A stretch of DNA of 15,844 nucleotides, from assembly GCA_003662205.1 (NCBI GenBank), contig QMXQ01000017.1, forward strand, positions 1 through 15,844, read 5' to 3'. The notes beneath the pieces were generated by a model. It was not told where the DNA came from, ran no database searches, and worked only from the letters and a program-made list of their open reading frames with translations. The translations under genes were made by a program, and so were the position numbers. This stretch comes from Candidatus Bathyarchaeota archaeon. GTDB lineage: Archaea; Thermoproteota; Bathyarchaeia; TCS64. The stretch's first letter is position 1, and each line of letters opens with the position of its first letter. Shown piece after piece: positions 1 through 5,078 of the stretch.

Positions 1-1
1 G

Positions 2-199
2 GTGGAGGGGTTCCGGGTGAAGATCGGCGGCGACGTGATCATAGGCGTCGACGGGCAGGCGGTGAGGAGCTTCTACGACCTGGTGGTCTACCTCGAGCGG
101 TACCGCAGGCCCGGCGACACCATCACGCTGACCCTGATCCGGGATAAAACGGTGATGGAGCTGCAGCTGGTCCTCGGCGTCAGGCCCCCGCCGTCGTGA
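2..199 (+). CDS. C-terminal fragment of a PDZ-domain protein, probably an HtrA/DegP-type serine protease
   Basis: This is the 3' end of a gene that begins outside the window; the GTG at position 2 is simply the first in-frame codon and not the real start. The 65 visible residues look like the second half of a PDZ domain: a G-G-D-V-I-I-G-V-D-G-Q strand-turn, a helix around S-F-Y-D-L-V-V-Y-L, then the R-R-P-G-D-T-I-T-L-T-L-I-R-D strand pair. This arrangement is typical of the substrate-binding PDZ domain at the end of trypsin-like HtrA/DegP/DegS proteases, which act outside the membrane. The catalytic domain is not visible, so a site-2 protease or another PDZ protein is possible. The gene ends 9 bp before the stop of a convergent gene. 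Confidence 0.65.
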   Translation: MEGFRVKIGGDVIIGVDGQAVRSFYDLVVYLERYRRPGDTITLTLIRDKTVMELQLVLGVRPPPS

Positions 200-208
200 G
201 GCTCTGGG

Positions 209-439
209 CTACTTGAAGGAGCGGAGGAACGACTCCAGCCGCTCGATGCGGGAGTTAAGGACGTTGAGCATCGCCTGCTGCTCCTTCACCAGCTTCCTTA
301 GGGCGTCGAACTCCTGCGCCAGCCCCTTGAACTCCGTCCTGAGCTCCTGCACCTCCTCCCGGGTGGCGATGTTGAAGCCCTTGATCTTGCCCATGATGGT
401 GACGTCGAACTCGGGGACCTTCTCCTTGACCTGAGACAT
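209..439 (-). CDS. Small coiled-coil protein of unknown function (76 aa)
   Basis: The product begins M-S-Q-V-K-E-K-V-P-E-F-D-V and is highly charged. Residues about 25-76 have regular heptad spacing of Leu, Val, Phe and Ile with Glu, Lys and Arg between, so a single coiled coil is very likely; an oligomerising or scaffold role would be inference. I do not recognise a named family. The ATG at 439 is preferred because GAGGT at 447-451 lies 7 nt upstream on the same strand. An in-frame ATG at 460 would add seven residues and lies almost at the transcription start predicted from the TATA box at 480-491, so a leaderless 83-residue form is possible. The gene is convergent with the PDZ gene. Confidence 0.65.
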   Translation of the reverse strand: MSQVKEKVPEFDVTIMGKIKGFNIATREEVQELRTEFKGLAQEFDALRKLVKEQQAMLNVLNSRIERLESFLRSFK

Positions 440-479
440 CCGGATAACCTCGACTAACATCGAGAGGGGGCGACTAGGC

Positions 480-491
480 ATAAATAATTTT
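480..491 (-). promoter_or_regulatory. TATA box for the coiled-coil gene
   Basis: On the minus strand this reads AAATTATTTATG, an AT-rich box in GC-rich DNA. Archaeal initiation about 25-27 nt downstream would fall near 458, just before the coding region. The core is nearly symmetrical, so it could also act on the plus strand, though I see no gene for it there. Confidence 0.55.
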
Positions 492-496
492 GCTCT

Positions 497-510
497 AAAA
501 CCCTGAAGGG
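497..510 (-). terminator. Short hairpin plus T-run, likely 3' end of the PHP-gene transcript
   Basis: Read on the minus strand, CCCT-TC-AGGG is followed directly by TTTTAG. A short stem with a T-run is a plausible termination signal for the gene that stops at 592. It lies just upstream of the TATA box of the next gene. Confidence 0.4.
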
Positions 511-518
511 ATCGACGC

Positions 519-535
519 GTCCCGGCGTTAGGGAC
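519..535 (-). other. Inverted repeat / RNA hairpin in the PHP-gene 3' flank
   Basis: GTCCC and GGGAC form a 5-bp stem with a 7-nt loop. It is the middle of three hairpins between the PHP gene stop and the next promoter. Confidence 0.4.
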
Positions 536-549
536 CGAAGTTCTATACC

Positions 550-575
550 GAGCCACGCCTATAGGGGCGCGGCTC
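550..575 (-). other. Strong 10-bp stem-loop 17 nt after the PHP-gene stop
   Basis: On the minus strand GAGCCGCGCC pairs with GGCGTGGCTC, giving 10 bp including one G-U pair around a 6-nt loop. On the plus strand the stem carries an A-C mismatch, so the RNA from the minus strand folds better. That fits a 3' UTR element of the PHP gene. Confidence 0.5.
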
Positions 576-591
576 CTCTCAAGGGGGTAAG

Positions 592-1431
592 CTATCTCCG
601 CACCTCGGCGAGGCTGAGCCTCCGGTTCCTCCGCCCCTCGTAGACGGATACGTGGGTGTAGCCCGCCTCCTCCAGCCTCCTGACGGCCTCCCCGAGCCAC
701 GCTCCCAGGCCGTCGTGGGAGTGGCTGTCGGAGCCGAGGGTCACCGCCTCCACCCCGGCCTCCCTCGCGGCCCTGAGGAAGTCGAGGGAGGGGTAGCAGT
801 CCCCTATGCCGTGCCTGTAGCCCGAGGCGTTGACCTCGACGCCGACGCCGTAGCTCCTCAGGCTGTCGATGGCCTCGATGGCGGCGGGGCCGTAGTCCTC
901 GAAGGCGACGGGGTCCGGCCGGGTGAGGGGGAGGTACTTCCTGAAGTAGTCGGGGTGGGCCATGACGTCGAAGAGACCGCTCTCCACCGCCTCCCTCCAG
1001 CCCCGGTAGTAGACGTCGAGGGCTTCCCGGAGAGGCCTGCGGGAGAAGAAGGCGACGGAGCCCCGCCTGGAGCCGATGTCGTAGCCCCGGATGTAGTGGA
1101 GGCTGCCGAGGACGAAGTCCAGGGGGTGCTCGTCCAGCACCGAGGCGAGGCGACGCTCCTCCCCGGGGAAGTAGTCGACCTCGAGGCCGATCCTGAGCCT
1201 GACACGGGTGGTCTCCTGGGCCTCCTCGATCTCCCTGACGTATTCGGGGATTAGCTCCGGGGGGATGCCGTGGTCGGTGTCGGGGCCTGCAATAATGAAG
1301 TGAGTCGCGAAGCCGATCTCCTCCATGCCCCGGGCCTCGGCGATCCGGCAGTAGCCCTCGACGGTCGCGCCGGGCGCGTCGCTGGAGTGCCGCTCGTGGA
1401 CGTGGAAATCCCTCGTGACAGAGAACTCCAT
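592..1431 (-). CDS. PHP-domain phosphatase, histidinol-phosphatase (HisJ) family
   Basis: The 279-residue product has the metal-binding pattern of the polymerase-and-histidinol-phosphatase (PHP) superfamily: D-F-H-V-H near residues 8-12, G-L-E-V-D-Y-F with Glu84, G-S-L-H-Y at 109-113, M-A-H-P-D at 157-161 and G-S-D-S-H at 233-237. HisJ-type members hydrolyse L-histidinol phosphate in histidine synthesis, and the length fits (about 250-290 residues). No other his gene is visible, so the substrate is inferred; a related phosphoesterase remains possible. The ATG at 1431 is preferred to the in-frame TTG at 1443 because residues close to the first His pair normally start these proteins. A TATA-like box lies about 35 nt upstream. 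Confidence 0.8.
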   Translation of the reverse strand: MEFSVTRDFHVHERHSSDAPGATVEGYCRIAEARGMEEIGFATHFIIAGPDTDHGIPPELIPEYVREIEEAQETTRVRLRIGLEVDYFPGEERRLASVLDEHPLDFVLGSLHYIRGYDIGSRRGSVAFFSRRPLREALDVYYRGWREAVESGLFDVMAHPDYFRKYLPLTRPDPVAFEDYGPAAIEAIDSLRSYGVGVEVNASGYRHGIGDCYPSLDFLRAAREAGVEAVTLGSDSHSHDGLGAWLGEAVRRLEEAGYTHVSVYEGRRNRRLSLAEVRR

Positions 1432-1460
1432 GAGGCGTATCAAGGGAAAGACATCCAGGA

Positions 1461-1470
1461 GGTATTTTAG
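1461..1470 (-). promoter_or_regulatory. TATA box for the PHP phosphatase gene
   Basis: CTAAAATACC on the minus strand is centred about 35 nt before the ATG at 1431. It predicts a transcript start near 1438-1440 and a leader of under 10 nt. Confidence 0.5.
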
Positions 1471-1485
1471 TGATCCGACGGCGGG

Positions 1486-2094
1486 CTACGCCCTCTCGAC
1501 GGGCTGCCGGATGATGGTCCTCCACCGCTCCGGGGGCGTCCGCCGGGGGTCGGAGAGGTATATCTCGTGGTGGAGGCCCCGGGGCCTGTAGCCGTTCTCG
1601 GCGATGAAGGCGTGGAGCCGCTCGATGGTGGGCCCCTCCTCGGAGTAGGGGCCGACGTGCATGATCTGGGCGGAGAGCCCCTCGTCGAAGGTTTCGAGGA
1701 CGACCCGGTCGATCTCCGGGAGACCCTTCTTGGCCTTCGCCTCCTCCTTCGCGGCCTCGGCCATCTCCTCGGTGACGAAGTCGGGCTGCCTGATCATGGA
1801 CTTCCAGTTCCACTCCTCCCTGGGCGGGGCCTCGCCGGGGGCGGCGGGCGCATCCCACCACCAGAGGCTCTCGAGGGCCATGACAGTGAAGTCCCTCCCC
1901 TCCTTCTTGCACCTGAACTTGAGGGTGTAGGCGACGGAGTAGAGGGCGTTGAGGGCCGCCCGGTAGGCGTCGCCGCCGGGCTCGCCGCGCCCGGTGATGG
2001 TGAGGAACCTGCCCGCGGGAACATCGACGATGGCCGGCTTCCTCTTGGCGGTGTAGAAGGGTTTGAGCTCCTTCCTCAGGTCGAGCTTGCTCAT
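1486..2094 (-). CDS. GyrI-like small-molecule-binding domain protein
   Basis: The 202-residue protein matches the GyrI-like family (COG4832 type). Its landmarks are V-D-V-P-A-G-R-F-L near 24-31, G-D-A-Y-R-A-A-L with V-A-Y-T-L-K-F to residue 60, the W-W-W-D segment at 78-81, W-N-W-K-S-M-I-R-Q-P at 95-104, Q-I-M-H-V-G-P-Y at 143-150 and H-H-E-I-Y-L-S-D-P at 175-183. The fold is the SRPBCC/GyrI-like pocket seen in the effector domain of BmrR/Rob regulators, here without any DNA-binding domain. Members bind or possibly hydrolyse small organic compounds; the ligand is unknown. The ATG sits where the TATA box predicts the transcript start, so the mRNA is probably leaderless. An iron-sulfur flavoprotein gene lies 41 bp upstream on the same strand. 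Confidence 0.8.
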   Translation of the reverse strand: MSKLDLRKELKPFYTAKRKPAIVDVPAGRFLTITGRGEPGGDAYRAALNALYSVAYTLKFRCKKEGRDFTVMALESLWWWDAPAAPGEAPPREEWNWKSMIRQPDFVTEEMAEAAKEEAKAKKGLPEIDRVVLETFDEGLSAQIMHVGPYSEEGPTIERLHAFIAENGYRPRGLHHEIYLSDPRRTPPERWRTIIRQPVERA

Positions 2095-2115
2095 GGGTAA
2101 CCCTAGCGGAGGGAA

Positions 2116-2126
2116 GTGTAAAAAGG
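2116..2126 (-). promoter_or_regulatory. TATA-like box for the GyrI-like gene
   Basis: CCTTTTTACAC on the minus strand is centred 27 nt before the ATG at 2094, which implies a leaderless mRNA. Confidence 0.45.
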
Positions 2127-2135
2127 TGGCTGCGG

Positions 2136-2684
2136 CTACTGCAGGGTGCTGGCCAGGTTGGCGGCGAAGGTCTCCAGCCTCTTCAGCTGTCTCGGCTTCC
2201 GCTTCAGCTCGTCCTTCTCCCGGGCCCTGAGGCGGAGCTTGCCGACGTATTCGGCGCCGTAGTGCTGGAGCCAGCTCATGGTCTTCTCGTGGGTGGGGTA
2301 GCCGCTCTGGGCGGCGACGGTGATGACGGCGACCTTCTTGCCGGCGAACCGCTTGTCGTCGGGGTAGAAGCCGTGGGTCCGGTCGATGAAGTCCTTGAGG
2401 ACGCCGGGCGGCCCCCACCAGTAGACGGGGGCGCCGAGGAGGATGAGGTCGGCGTCGTGCATCTTCCCCACCAGGAGGTCGAGGTCGTCGTCCTTGATGA
2501 TGCACTCCACCGCCTCCATGCAGTATCTGCAGCCCCGGCAGTGCTCGATCCGGTGGTCGGCGATCCGTATGAACTCGGTTTCAGCCTCGGGCAGCCTCTC
2601 CTTGATGAGGTCGAGGGCTCTGCGGACGGCGTAGTCCGTATTCCCATCCCTCCGGGGGCTACCGGAGATGCCCAGAACCTTCAT
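2136..2684 (-). CDS. Flavodoxin-like NAD(P)H-dependent FMN reductase / iron-sulfur flavoprotein
   Basis: The 182-residue product starts M-K-V-L-G-I-S-G-S-P-R-R-D-G-N-T, the phosphate-binding loop for FMN in the flavodoxin-like reductase family. Residues 48-61 hold four cysteines (C49, C52, C55, C61), the compact motif that binds a [4Fe-4S] cluster in archaeal iron-sulfur flavoproteins. L-L-G-A-P-V-Y-W-W-G at about 82-91 is the second flavin-contacting loop. Such proteins are cytoplasmic electron carriers that reduce oxygen species, quinones or other small acceptors; the physiological partner cannot be read here. The ATG at 2684 lies at the predicted transcript start (leaderless). The GyrI-like gene follows after 41 bp, but each appears to have its own TATA box. 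Confidence 0.85.
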   Translation of the reverse strand: MKVLGISGSPRRDGNTDYAVRRALDLIKERLPEAETEFIRIADHRIEHCRGCRYCMEAVECIIKDDDLDLLVGKMHDADLILLGAPVYWWGPPGVLKDFIDRTHGFYPDDKRFAGKKVAVITVAAQSGYPTHEKTMSWLQHYGAEYVGKLRLRAREKDELKRKPRQLKRLETFAANLASTLQ

Positions 2685-2708
2685 AGCACGCCATTAGAAG
2701 CGGAGGGG

Positions 2709-2717
2709 GTATATTAG
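2709..2717 (-). promoter_or_regulatory. TATA box for the iron-sulfur flavoprotein gene
   Basis: CTAATATAC on the minus strand is centred about 29 nt before the ATG at 2684 and predicts an almost leaderless transcript. Confidence 0.55.
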
Positions 2718-2758
2718 CTTCTTCATGCCTGTGCTGCGCATCCTGCGATTGAGGGGCT

Positions 2759-2780
2759 CGAGATAGGGGGTTCGATCTCG
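2759..2780 (+). promoter_or_regulatory. Inverted repeat next to the HTH promoter, candidate operator
   Basis: CGAGAT and ATCTCG are separated by 10 nt and end 4 nt before the TATA box, covering the usual BRE/TFB contact region. A dimeric winged-helix protein binding here would block TFB, so autoregulation by the downstream HTH gene is a reasonable guess. Six-base repeats occur by chance, so confidence is modest. Confidence 0.35.
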
Positions 2781-2783
2781 TAA

Positions 2784-2791
2784 AGTTTAAA
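2784..2791 (+). promoter_or_regulatory. TATA box for the HTH-nucleotidyltransferase pair
   Basis: GTTTAAAT in the context CGTAAAGTTTAAATG is a good archaeal box. Transcription would begin near 2813, at the ATG of a short upstream ORF and 28 nt before the ATG at 2841. Confidence 0.6.
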
Positions 2792-2812
2792 TGTCTACGC
2801 GCGTTGTGCCAC

Positions 2813-2839
2813 ATGAATAAGTTTCCATTTGGGAAATAA
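2813..2839 (+). CDS. Possible 8-codon leader ORF (MNKFPFGK)
   Basis: ATG at 2813 coincides with the transcript start expected from the TATA box, so it would be read leaderlessly. It ends in TAA at 2837-2839, one base before the ATG of the HTH gene, in a different frame. Such spacing would allow termination-reinitiation coupling. No protein evidence exists; it may be chance or the mark of a small indel. Confidence 0.25.
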   Translation: MNKFPFGK

Positions 2840-2840
2840 A

Positions 2841-3236
2841 ATGTCCCTGGAGATGAGGGCGGCGCTACTCAAGGCGGCGAAGCGGAGCCCCGCCGGCGTG
2901 GGGGAACTAGCCCGGAGGCTTCACCGCAGGACGGAGGTGGTTGTATCGTTGATCCGGGAGATGGCGGAGGAGGGGCTGCTGGAGAGGAGGACGGAGAAAC
3001 GGGGCAAGAGGGGCAGACCGAGGGCTCTGGTGACGCCGACGCCCTTAGGCGAGGACTACCTGGATGCATACAGGGCGTTGGAGCTGAAGCCCCTGCGGAG
3101 CAGGAGGACGGACCTCGTTCGGGCCGCCGGGGATGGCGAGTACGCCGCGAGGCTGGAGGCGAGGGGTCTGTCACCCTTCGACCTTTTCATGGAGTTGAAC
3201 TCCCTTGTCGGACGCGTTGAGAAAGGCTCTACGTAG
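2841..3236 (+). CDS. Winged-helix DNA-binding protein, possible antitoxin or autoregulator
   Basis: The 131-residue product has a winged helix-turn-helix at about 5-70: L-L-K-A-A-K-R-S-P, then V-G-E-L-A-R-R-L with a recognition helix V-V-V-S-L-I-R-E-M-A-E-E-G-L-L, and a very basic wing rich in R, K and G before a T-P-L-G-E-D-Y-L strand-helix. The family resembles MarR/ArsR-like archaeal regulators. The last 60 residues are not recognised and may bind the partner protein. Its 3' end overlaps the nucleotidyltransferase gene by 32 nt, so the two are almost certainly co-translated. This order, HTH protein then nucleotidyltransferase, is that of AbiE-like modules, but AbiEi similarity is not visible. 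I chose the ATG at 2841 over an in-frame TTG at 2829. Confidence 0.7.
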   Translation: MSLEMRAALLKAAKRSPAGVGELARRLHRRTEVVVSLIREMAEEGLLERRTEKRGKRGRPRALVTPTPLGEDYLDAYRALELKPLRSRRTDLVRAAGDGEYAARLEARGLSPFDLFMELNSLVGRVEKGST

Positions 3237-3750
3237 CGTCATCTCGTTCCTGGAGGGTGCCGGCGTGGATTACATGGTGATAGGGGGCTTCGCGCTCCCC
3301 TTCTACGGGAGGATCAGGACGACCATCGACCTAGACGTAGCGGTGGCGCTCAGAACCCCCGCCGAGTTCGAGGACTTCCTCAGGCGCATGGAGGCGGCGG
3401 GCTACGAGCACACCCTCGGATCGTTCAAGGACCCCGAGTGCGTGTTCCTAGACCGGGAGACAGGTCTTGAGATAGAGTTCTGGACGAGGCCGGACGGCGT
3501 GGAGTTGGATGCGGAGACCTTTGCCAGGCGGAGGAGACGCCGTTTAGGCGACGTTGAGGCGTGGGTGATATCGCCGGAGGACTTCGTCGTCAACAAGCTC
3601 GCCCGCCCCGACCGGGGGGTGGAGGACGAGAAGGATGTGAAGAGCGTCCTGGCGAGACTCCGCGACTCGCTGGATGAGGATTACCTTGAGCGTAGGGCGA
3701 AGAACGCCGGAGTCTGGATGATACTACGAGCAATCGACGAGGTTTCTTAA
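3205..3750 (+). CDS. Nucleotidyltransferase-fold protein (DUF6036/AbiEii-like), possible toxin
   Basis: The 181-residue protein shows the polymerase-beta-like nucleotidyltransferase core: Y-M-V-I-G-G-F-A at 23-30 (the G-G/S loop), Y-G-R-I-R-T-T-I-D-L-D at 34-44 with metal-binding Asp42 and Asp44, a likely third acidic residue at Glu91 in L-E-I-E-F-W, S-P-E-D-F-V-V-N-K-L at 123-132 and an acidic E-D-E-K-D-V near 140-145. Related families transfer nucleotides to tRNA or proteins, and some are toxins paired with an upstream HTH protein. Here the start, TTG at 3205, lies inside that HTH gene. A second in-frame TTG at 3217 is also possible. The toxin role is inference; the enzyme fold is well supported. 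Confidence 0.72.
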   Translation: MSDALRKALRSVISFLEGAGVDYMVIGGFALPFYGRIRTTIDLDVAVALRTPAEFEDFLRRMEAAGYEHTLGSFKDPECVFLDRETGLEIEFWTRPDGVELDAETFARRRRRRLGDVEAWVISPEDFVVNKLARPDRGVEDEKDVKSVLARLRDSLDEDYLERRAKNAGVWMILRAIDEVS

Positions 3751-3762
3751 GGCTTCCTTTCT

Positions 3763-4278
3763 CTAAAAATAACCAGCTCTTGGTTTCGGAAGTCTCTGAT
3801 ATTTAGGCTTGGAGTGGATGATTTCTATGATGAGGTCTATGAGTTCCTTCAGATTCTCGGCTTCCTCGTTTCCCGAATAGGTATATCTGGCAGCCCAGTA
3901 TAGCTCCTTCACGCGGTTTTTATATCGAACCTTGAAGTAGTAGGTGGAGAACGGCGTCATCTCCCCTATTACCGTGCCTCTGCTTCCTGGGCTGAACTTA
4001 GTAGGATATGAGAAGAAGTTTATTTCGACCATCTTCCTGTAGATTCTGTCCAGGTCTTCTTCGGATAAGCAAAGTTTCACGGTGATGGGCGGGTCCACGA
4101 CCATGTCTTTTGTGTAGGTCCCCGTGAATGTGTTCAACACGTTCCTGGCGCCTACCCCATATTTGAATATGAGATTGAAATCGGAGTCCGTGCATGGTAG
4201 CCAGAAAGATTGGAGGATAACGACTAAACCCAGCAGAAACGCTGCTAACATGACTCCAAAAGTAAACTTGTGATTCAC
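3763..4278 (-). CDS. Membrane-anchored or secreted hypothetical protein, AT-rich gene
   Basis: The 171-residue product has a short charged start, one hydrophobic segment at about 8-28 ending in L-P-C, then a soluble domain presumably outside the cell. I recognise no characterised family, but the block Y-G-V-G-A-R-N-V-L-N-T-F with T-Y-T-K-D-M-V and the later I-Y-R-K-M-V-E-I-N-F-F-S-Y-P recalls uncharacterised Bacillus-type proteins; this is memory, not a search. Cys29 after the hydrophobic stretch could be a lipid-attachment site, but the lipobox is poor. The gene is far richer in A and T than everything around it, with many ATA, AAA and TTT codons, which suggests acquisition. The GTG at 4278 fits a leaderless start 27 nt from the TATA box. 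It converges on the nucleotidyltransferase gene with a 12-bp gap. Confidence 0.7.
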   Translation of the reverse strand: MNHKFTFGVMLAAFLLGLVVILQSFWLPCTDSDFNLIFKYGVGARNVLNTFTGTYTKDMVVDPPITVKLCLSEEDLDRIYRKMVEINFFSYPTKFSPGSRGTVIGEMTPFSTYYFKVRYKNRVKELYWAARYTYSGNEEAENLKELIDLIIEIIHSKPKYQRLPKPRAGYF

Positions 4279-4300
4279 ATATTCTGCTTCCCTGAACGGC

Positions 4301-4310
4301 TATTTTAATC
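4301..4310 (-). promoter_or_regulatory. TATA box for the AT-rich membrane-anchored protein gene
   Basis: GATTAAAATA on the minus strand is centred 27 nt upstream of the GTG at 4278, predicting a leaderless mRNA. Confidence 0.55.
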
Positions 4311-4427
4311 TACACATTAGAACACCTTGAAAAGAGCATTTAGAATACACGAGCGGCTTTCCCATCGAACATGTGAATTAGAGGAAATTACAAAAATACT
4401 CGGACCAGTTACCCAGAGGAGGAAACG

Positions 4428-4434
4428 ATTTAAG
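4428..4434 (+). promoter_or_regulatory. TATA box (with purine-rich BRE) for queT
   Basis: ATTTAAG is preceded by GGAGGAAACG, a purine-rich stretch fitting a TFB recognition element. It predicts a transcript start near 4457 and thus a leader of about 65 nt, unusually long for this window. The rest of 4311-4427 is AT-rich and I see nothing coding in it. Confidence 0.55.
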
Positions 4435-4457
4435 CGTCCAACGTGTCTTGGTTTGGT

Positions 4458-4516
4458 GGCGGGTGAGTGGGGCCTCCCACCCGTTCCGCCTTAGAAACCC
4501 CGGAGTTGGGAGGTGA
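4458..4516 (+). promoter_or_regulatory. Structured queT leader with possible Shine-Dalgarno sequestration
   Basis: GGCGG (4458-4462) can pair with CCGCC (4486-4490), and GTGGG (4467-4471) with CCCAC (4476-4480) around a GCCT loop. CCTCCCA (4473-4479) is also perfectly complementary to TGGGAGG (4507-4513), which includes part of the ribosome binding site GGAGGTGA (4509-4516). The two pairings of CCTCCCA exclude each other, as in a switch that hides or exposes the ribosome site. I cannot match it to a known riboswitch class; chance complementarity in C/G-rich DNA is possible. Confidence 0.4.
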
Positions 4517-4522
4517 ACCGGT

Positions 4523-5047
4523 ACGGACATCAAGGAGATCAGCCTGTCGGCCGTCCTCGCGGCCCTCTACGCGGCCCTCGTCGTCGTTCTCGCGCCCATA
4601 TCCTTCGGCCCCGTGCAGCTCCGCGTCGCCGACTGCCTCATACCCCTCGCGGCCCTCCTCGGATGGCCCGCCGTCGTCGGGGTCTCCCTGGGCTGCTTCG
4701 TCGGGAACGCCTACTTCATGCTCGGCGTCGTGGACGTCGTCGGCGGCGCCGCGGCGAACCTGGTCGCCGCCGCCCTCATCTTCTACCTGCGGCGCCGGCT
4801 GTTCCCGGCCTGCGTCGCCGGCTCCATCGCCATAGGCGTCATCGTCGGCGGCTACCTGTGGATATACTTCCCGCCGCCGAGCATCATGGGGCTGAACCTG
4901 CCGGTCTGGGCGGCGATGGTTGCGAGCATCACCCTGAGCAGCCTCATCGCCGTAGCCGGCGTCGGCCACCTGCTCGTGAGGGCGCTGGCCGCATCAGGGT
5001 TCGTGGAAGTCCTGGAGTCGAGGGGGCTGAAGACCTACCTCAGATAG
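4523..5047 (+). CDS. queT: QueT-type transporter, S component of an ECF transporter for a queuosine/archaeosine precursor
   Basis: The protein has about five membrane segments and the QueT family signature: A-P-I-S-F-G-P-V-Q-L-R-V-A-D-C-L-I-P at 24-41, G-V-S-L-G-C-F-V-G-N around 52-61 and G-V-V-D-V-V-G-G-A-A-A-N-L-V-A-A. QueT proteins are the substrate-binding part of energy-coupling factor importers for 7-deazaguanine tRNA precursors; the T and A subunits are not in this window. Homology begins well before the first ordinary start codon in frame (GTG at 4613), which would remove the first helix and part of the signature. The frame is closed by TGA at 4514-4516. The only start well placed behind GGAGGTGA (4509-4516) is ACG at 4523, 6 nt away. 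Either ACG is used or a base has changed. Length from ACG is 174 residues, normal for the family. Confidence 0.75.
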   Translation, partial: TDIKEISLSAVLAALYAALVVVLAPISFGPVQLRVADCLIPLAALLGWPAVVGVSLGCFVGNAYFMLGVVDVVGGAAANLVAAALIFYLRRRLFPACVAGSIAIGVIVGGYLWIYFPPPSIMGLNLPVWAAMVASITLSSLIAVAGVGHLLVRALAASGFVEVLESRGLKTYLR

Positions 5048-5050
5048 GGC

Positions 5051-5068
5051 CGCCCTCCCCTTTTTTCT
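5051..5068 (+). terminator. Pyrimidine/T-run after queT
   Basis: CGCCCTCCCC followed by six T at 5061-5066 just after the queT stop is a typical archaeal oligo-T termination signal. It suggests the DUF998 gene downstream is transcribed at least partly on its own. Confidence 0.45.
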
Positions 5069-5078
5069 AGCGCAACAT

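Noticed and set aside
440..1912. N-terminal extension of the coiled-coil gene to 567 codons on the minus strand
   Set aside because: The extension reads through the PHP and GyrI-like genes in the wrong frame with Arg/Pro/Gly-rich sequence; only the last 76-83 codons look like protein, with their own promoter and ribosome site.
2768..2780. GGTTCGATCTCG resembling a tRNA T-arm, possible tRNA remnant or attachment site
   Set aside because: The flanking bases do not form a 5-bp T-stem, no acceptor, D-arm or anticodon arm lies upstream, and no second copy was seen that would mark an attachment site.
4613..5047. GTG at 4613 as the queT start
   Set aside because: It would delete the first membrane helix and part of the conserved S-F-G-P-V-Q-L-R signature, and it has no ribosome site.
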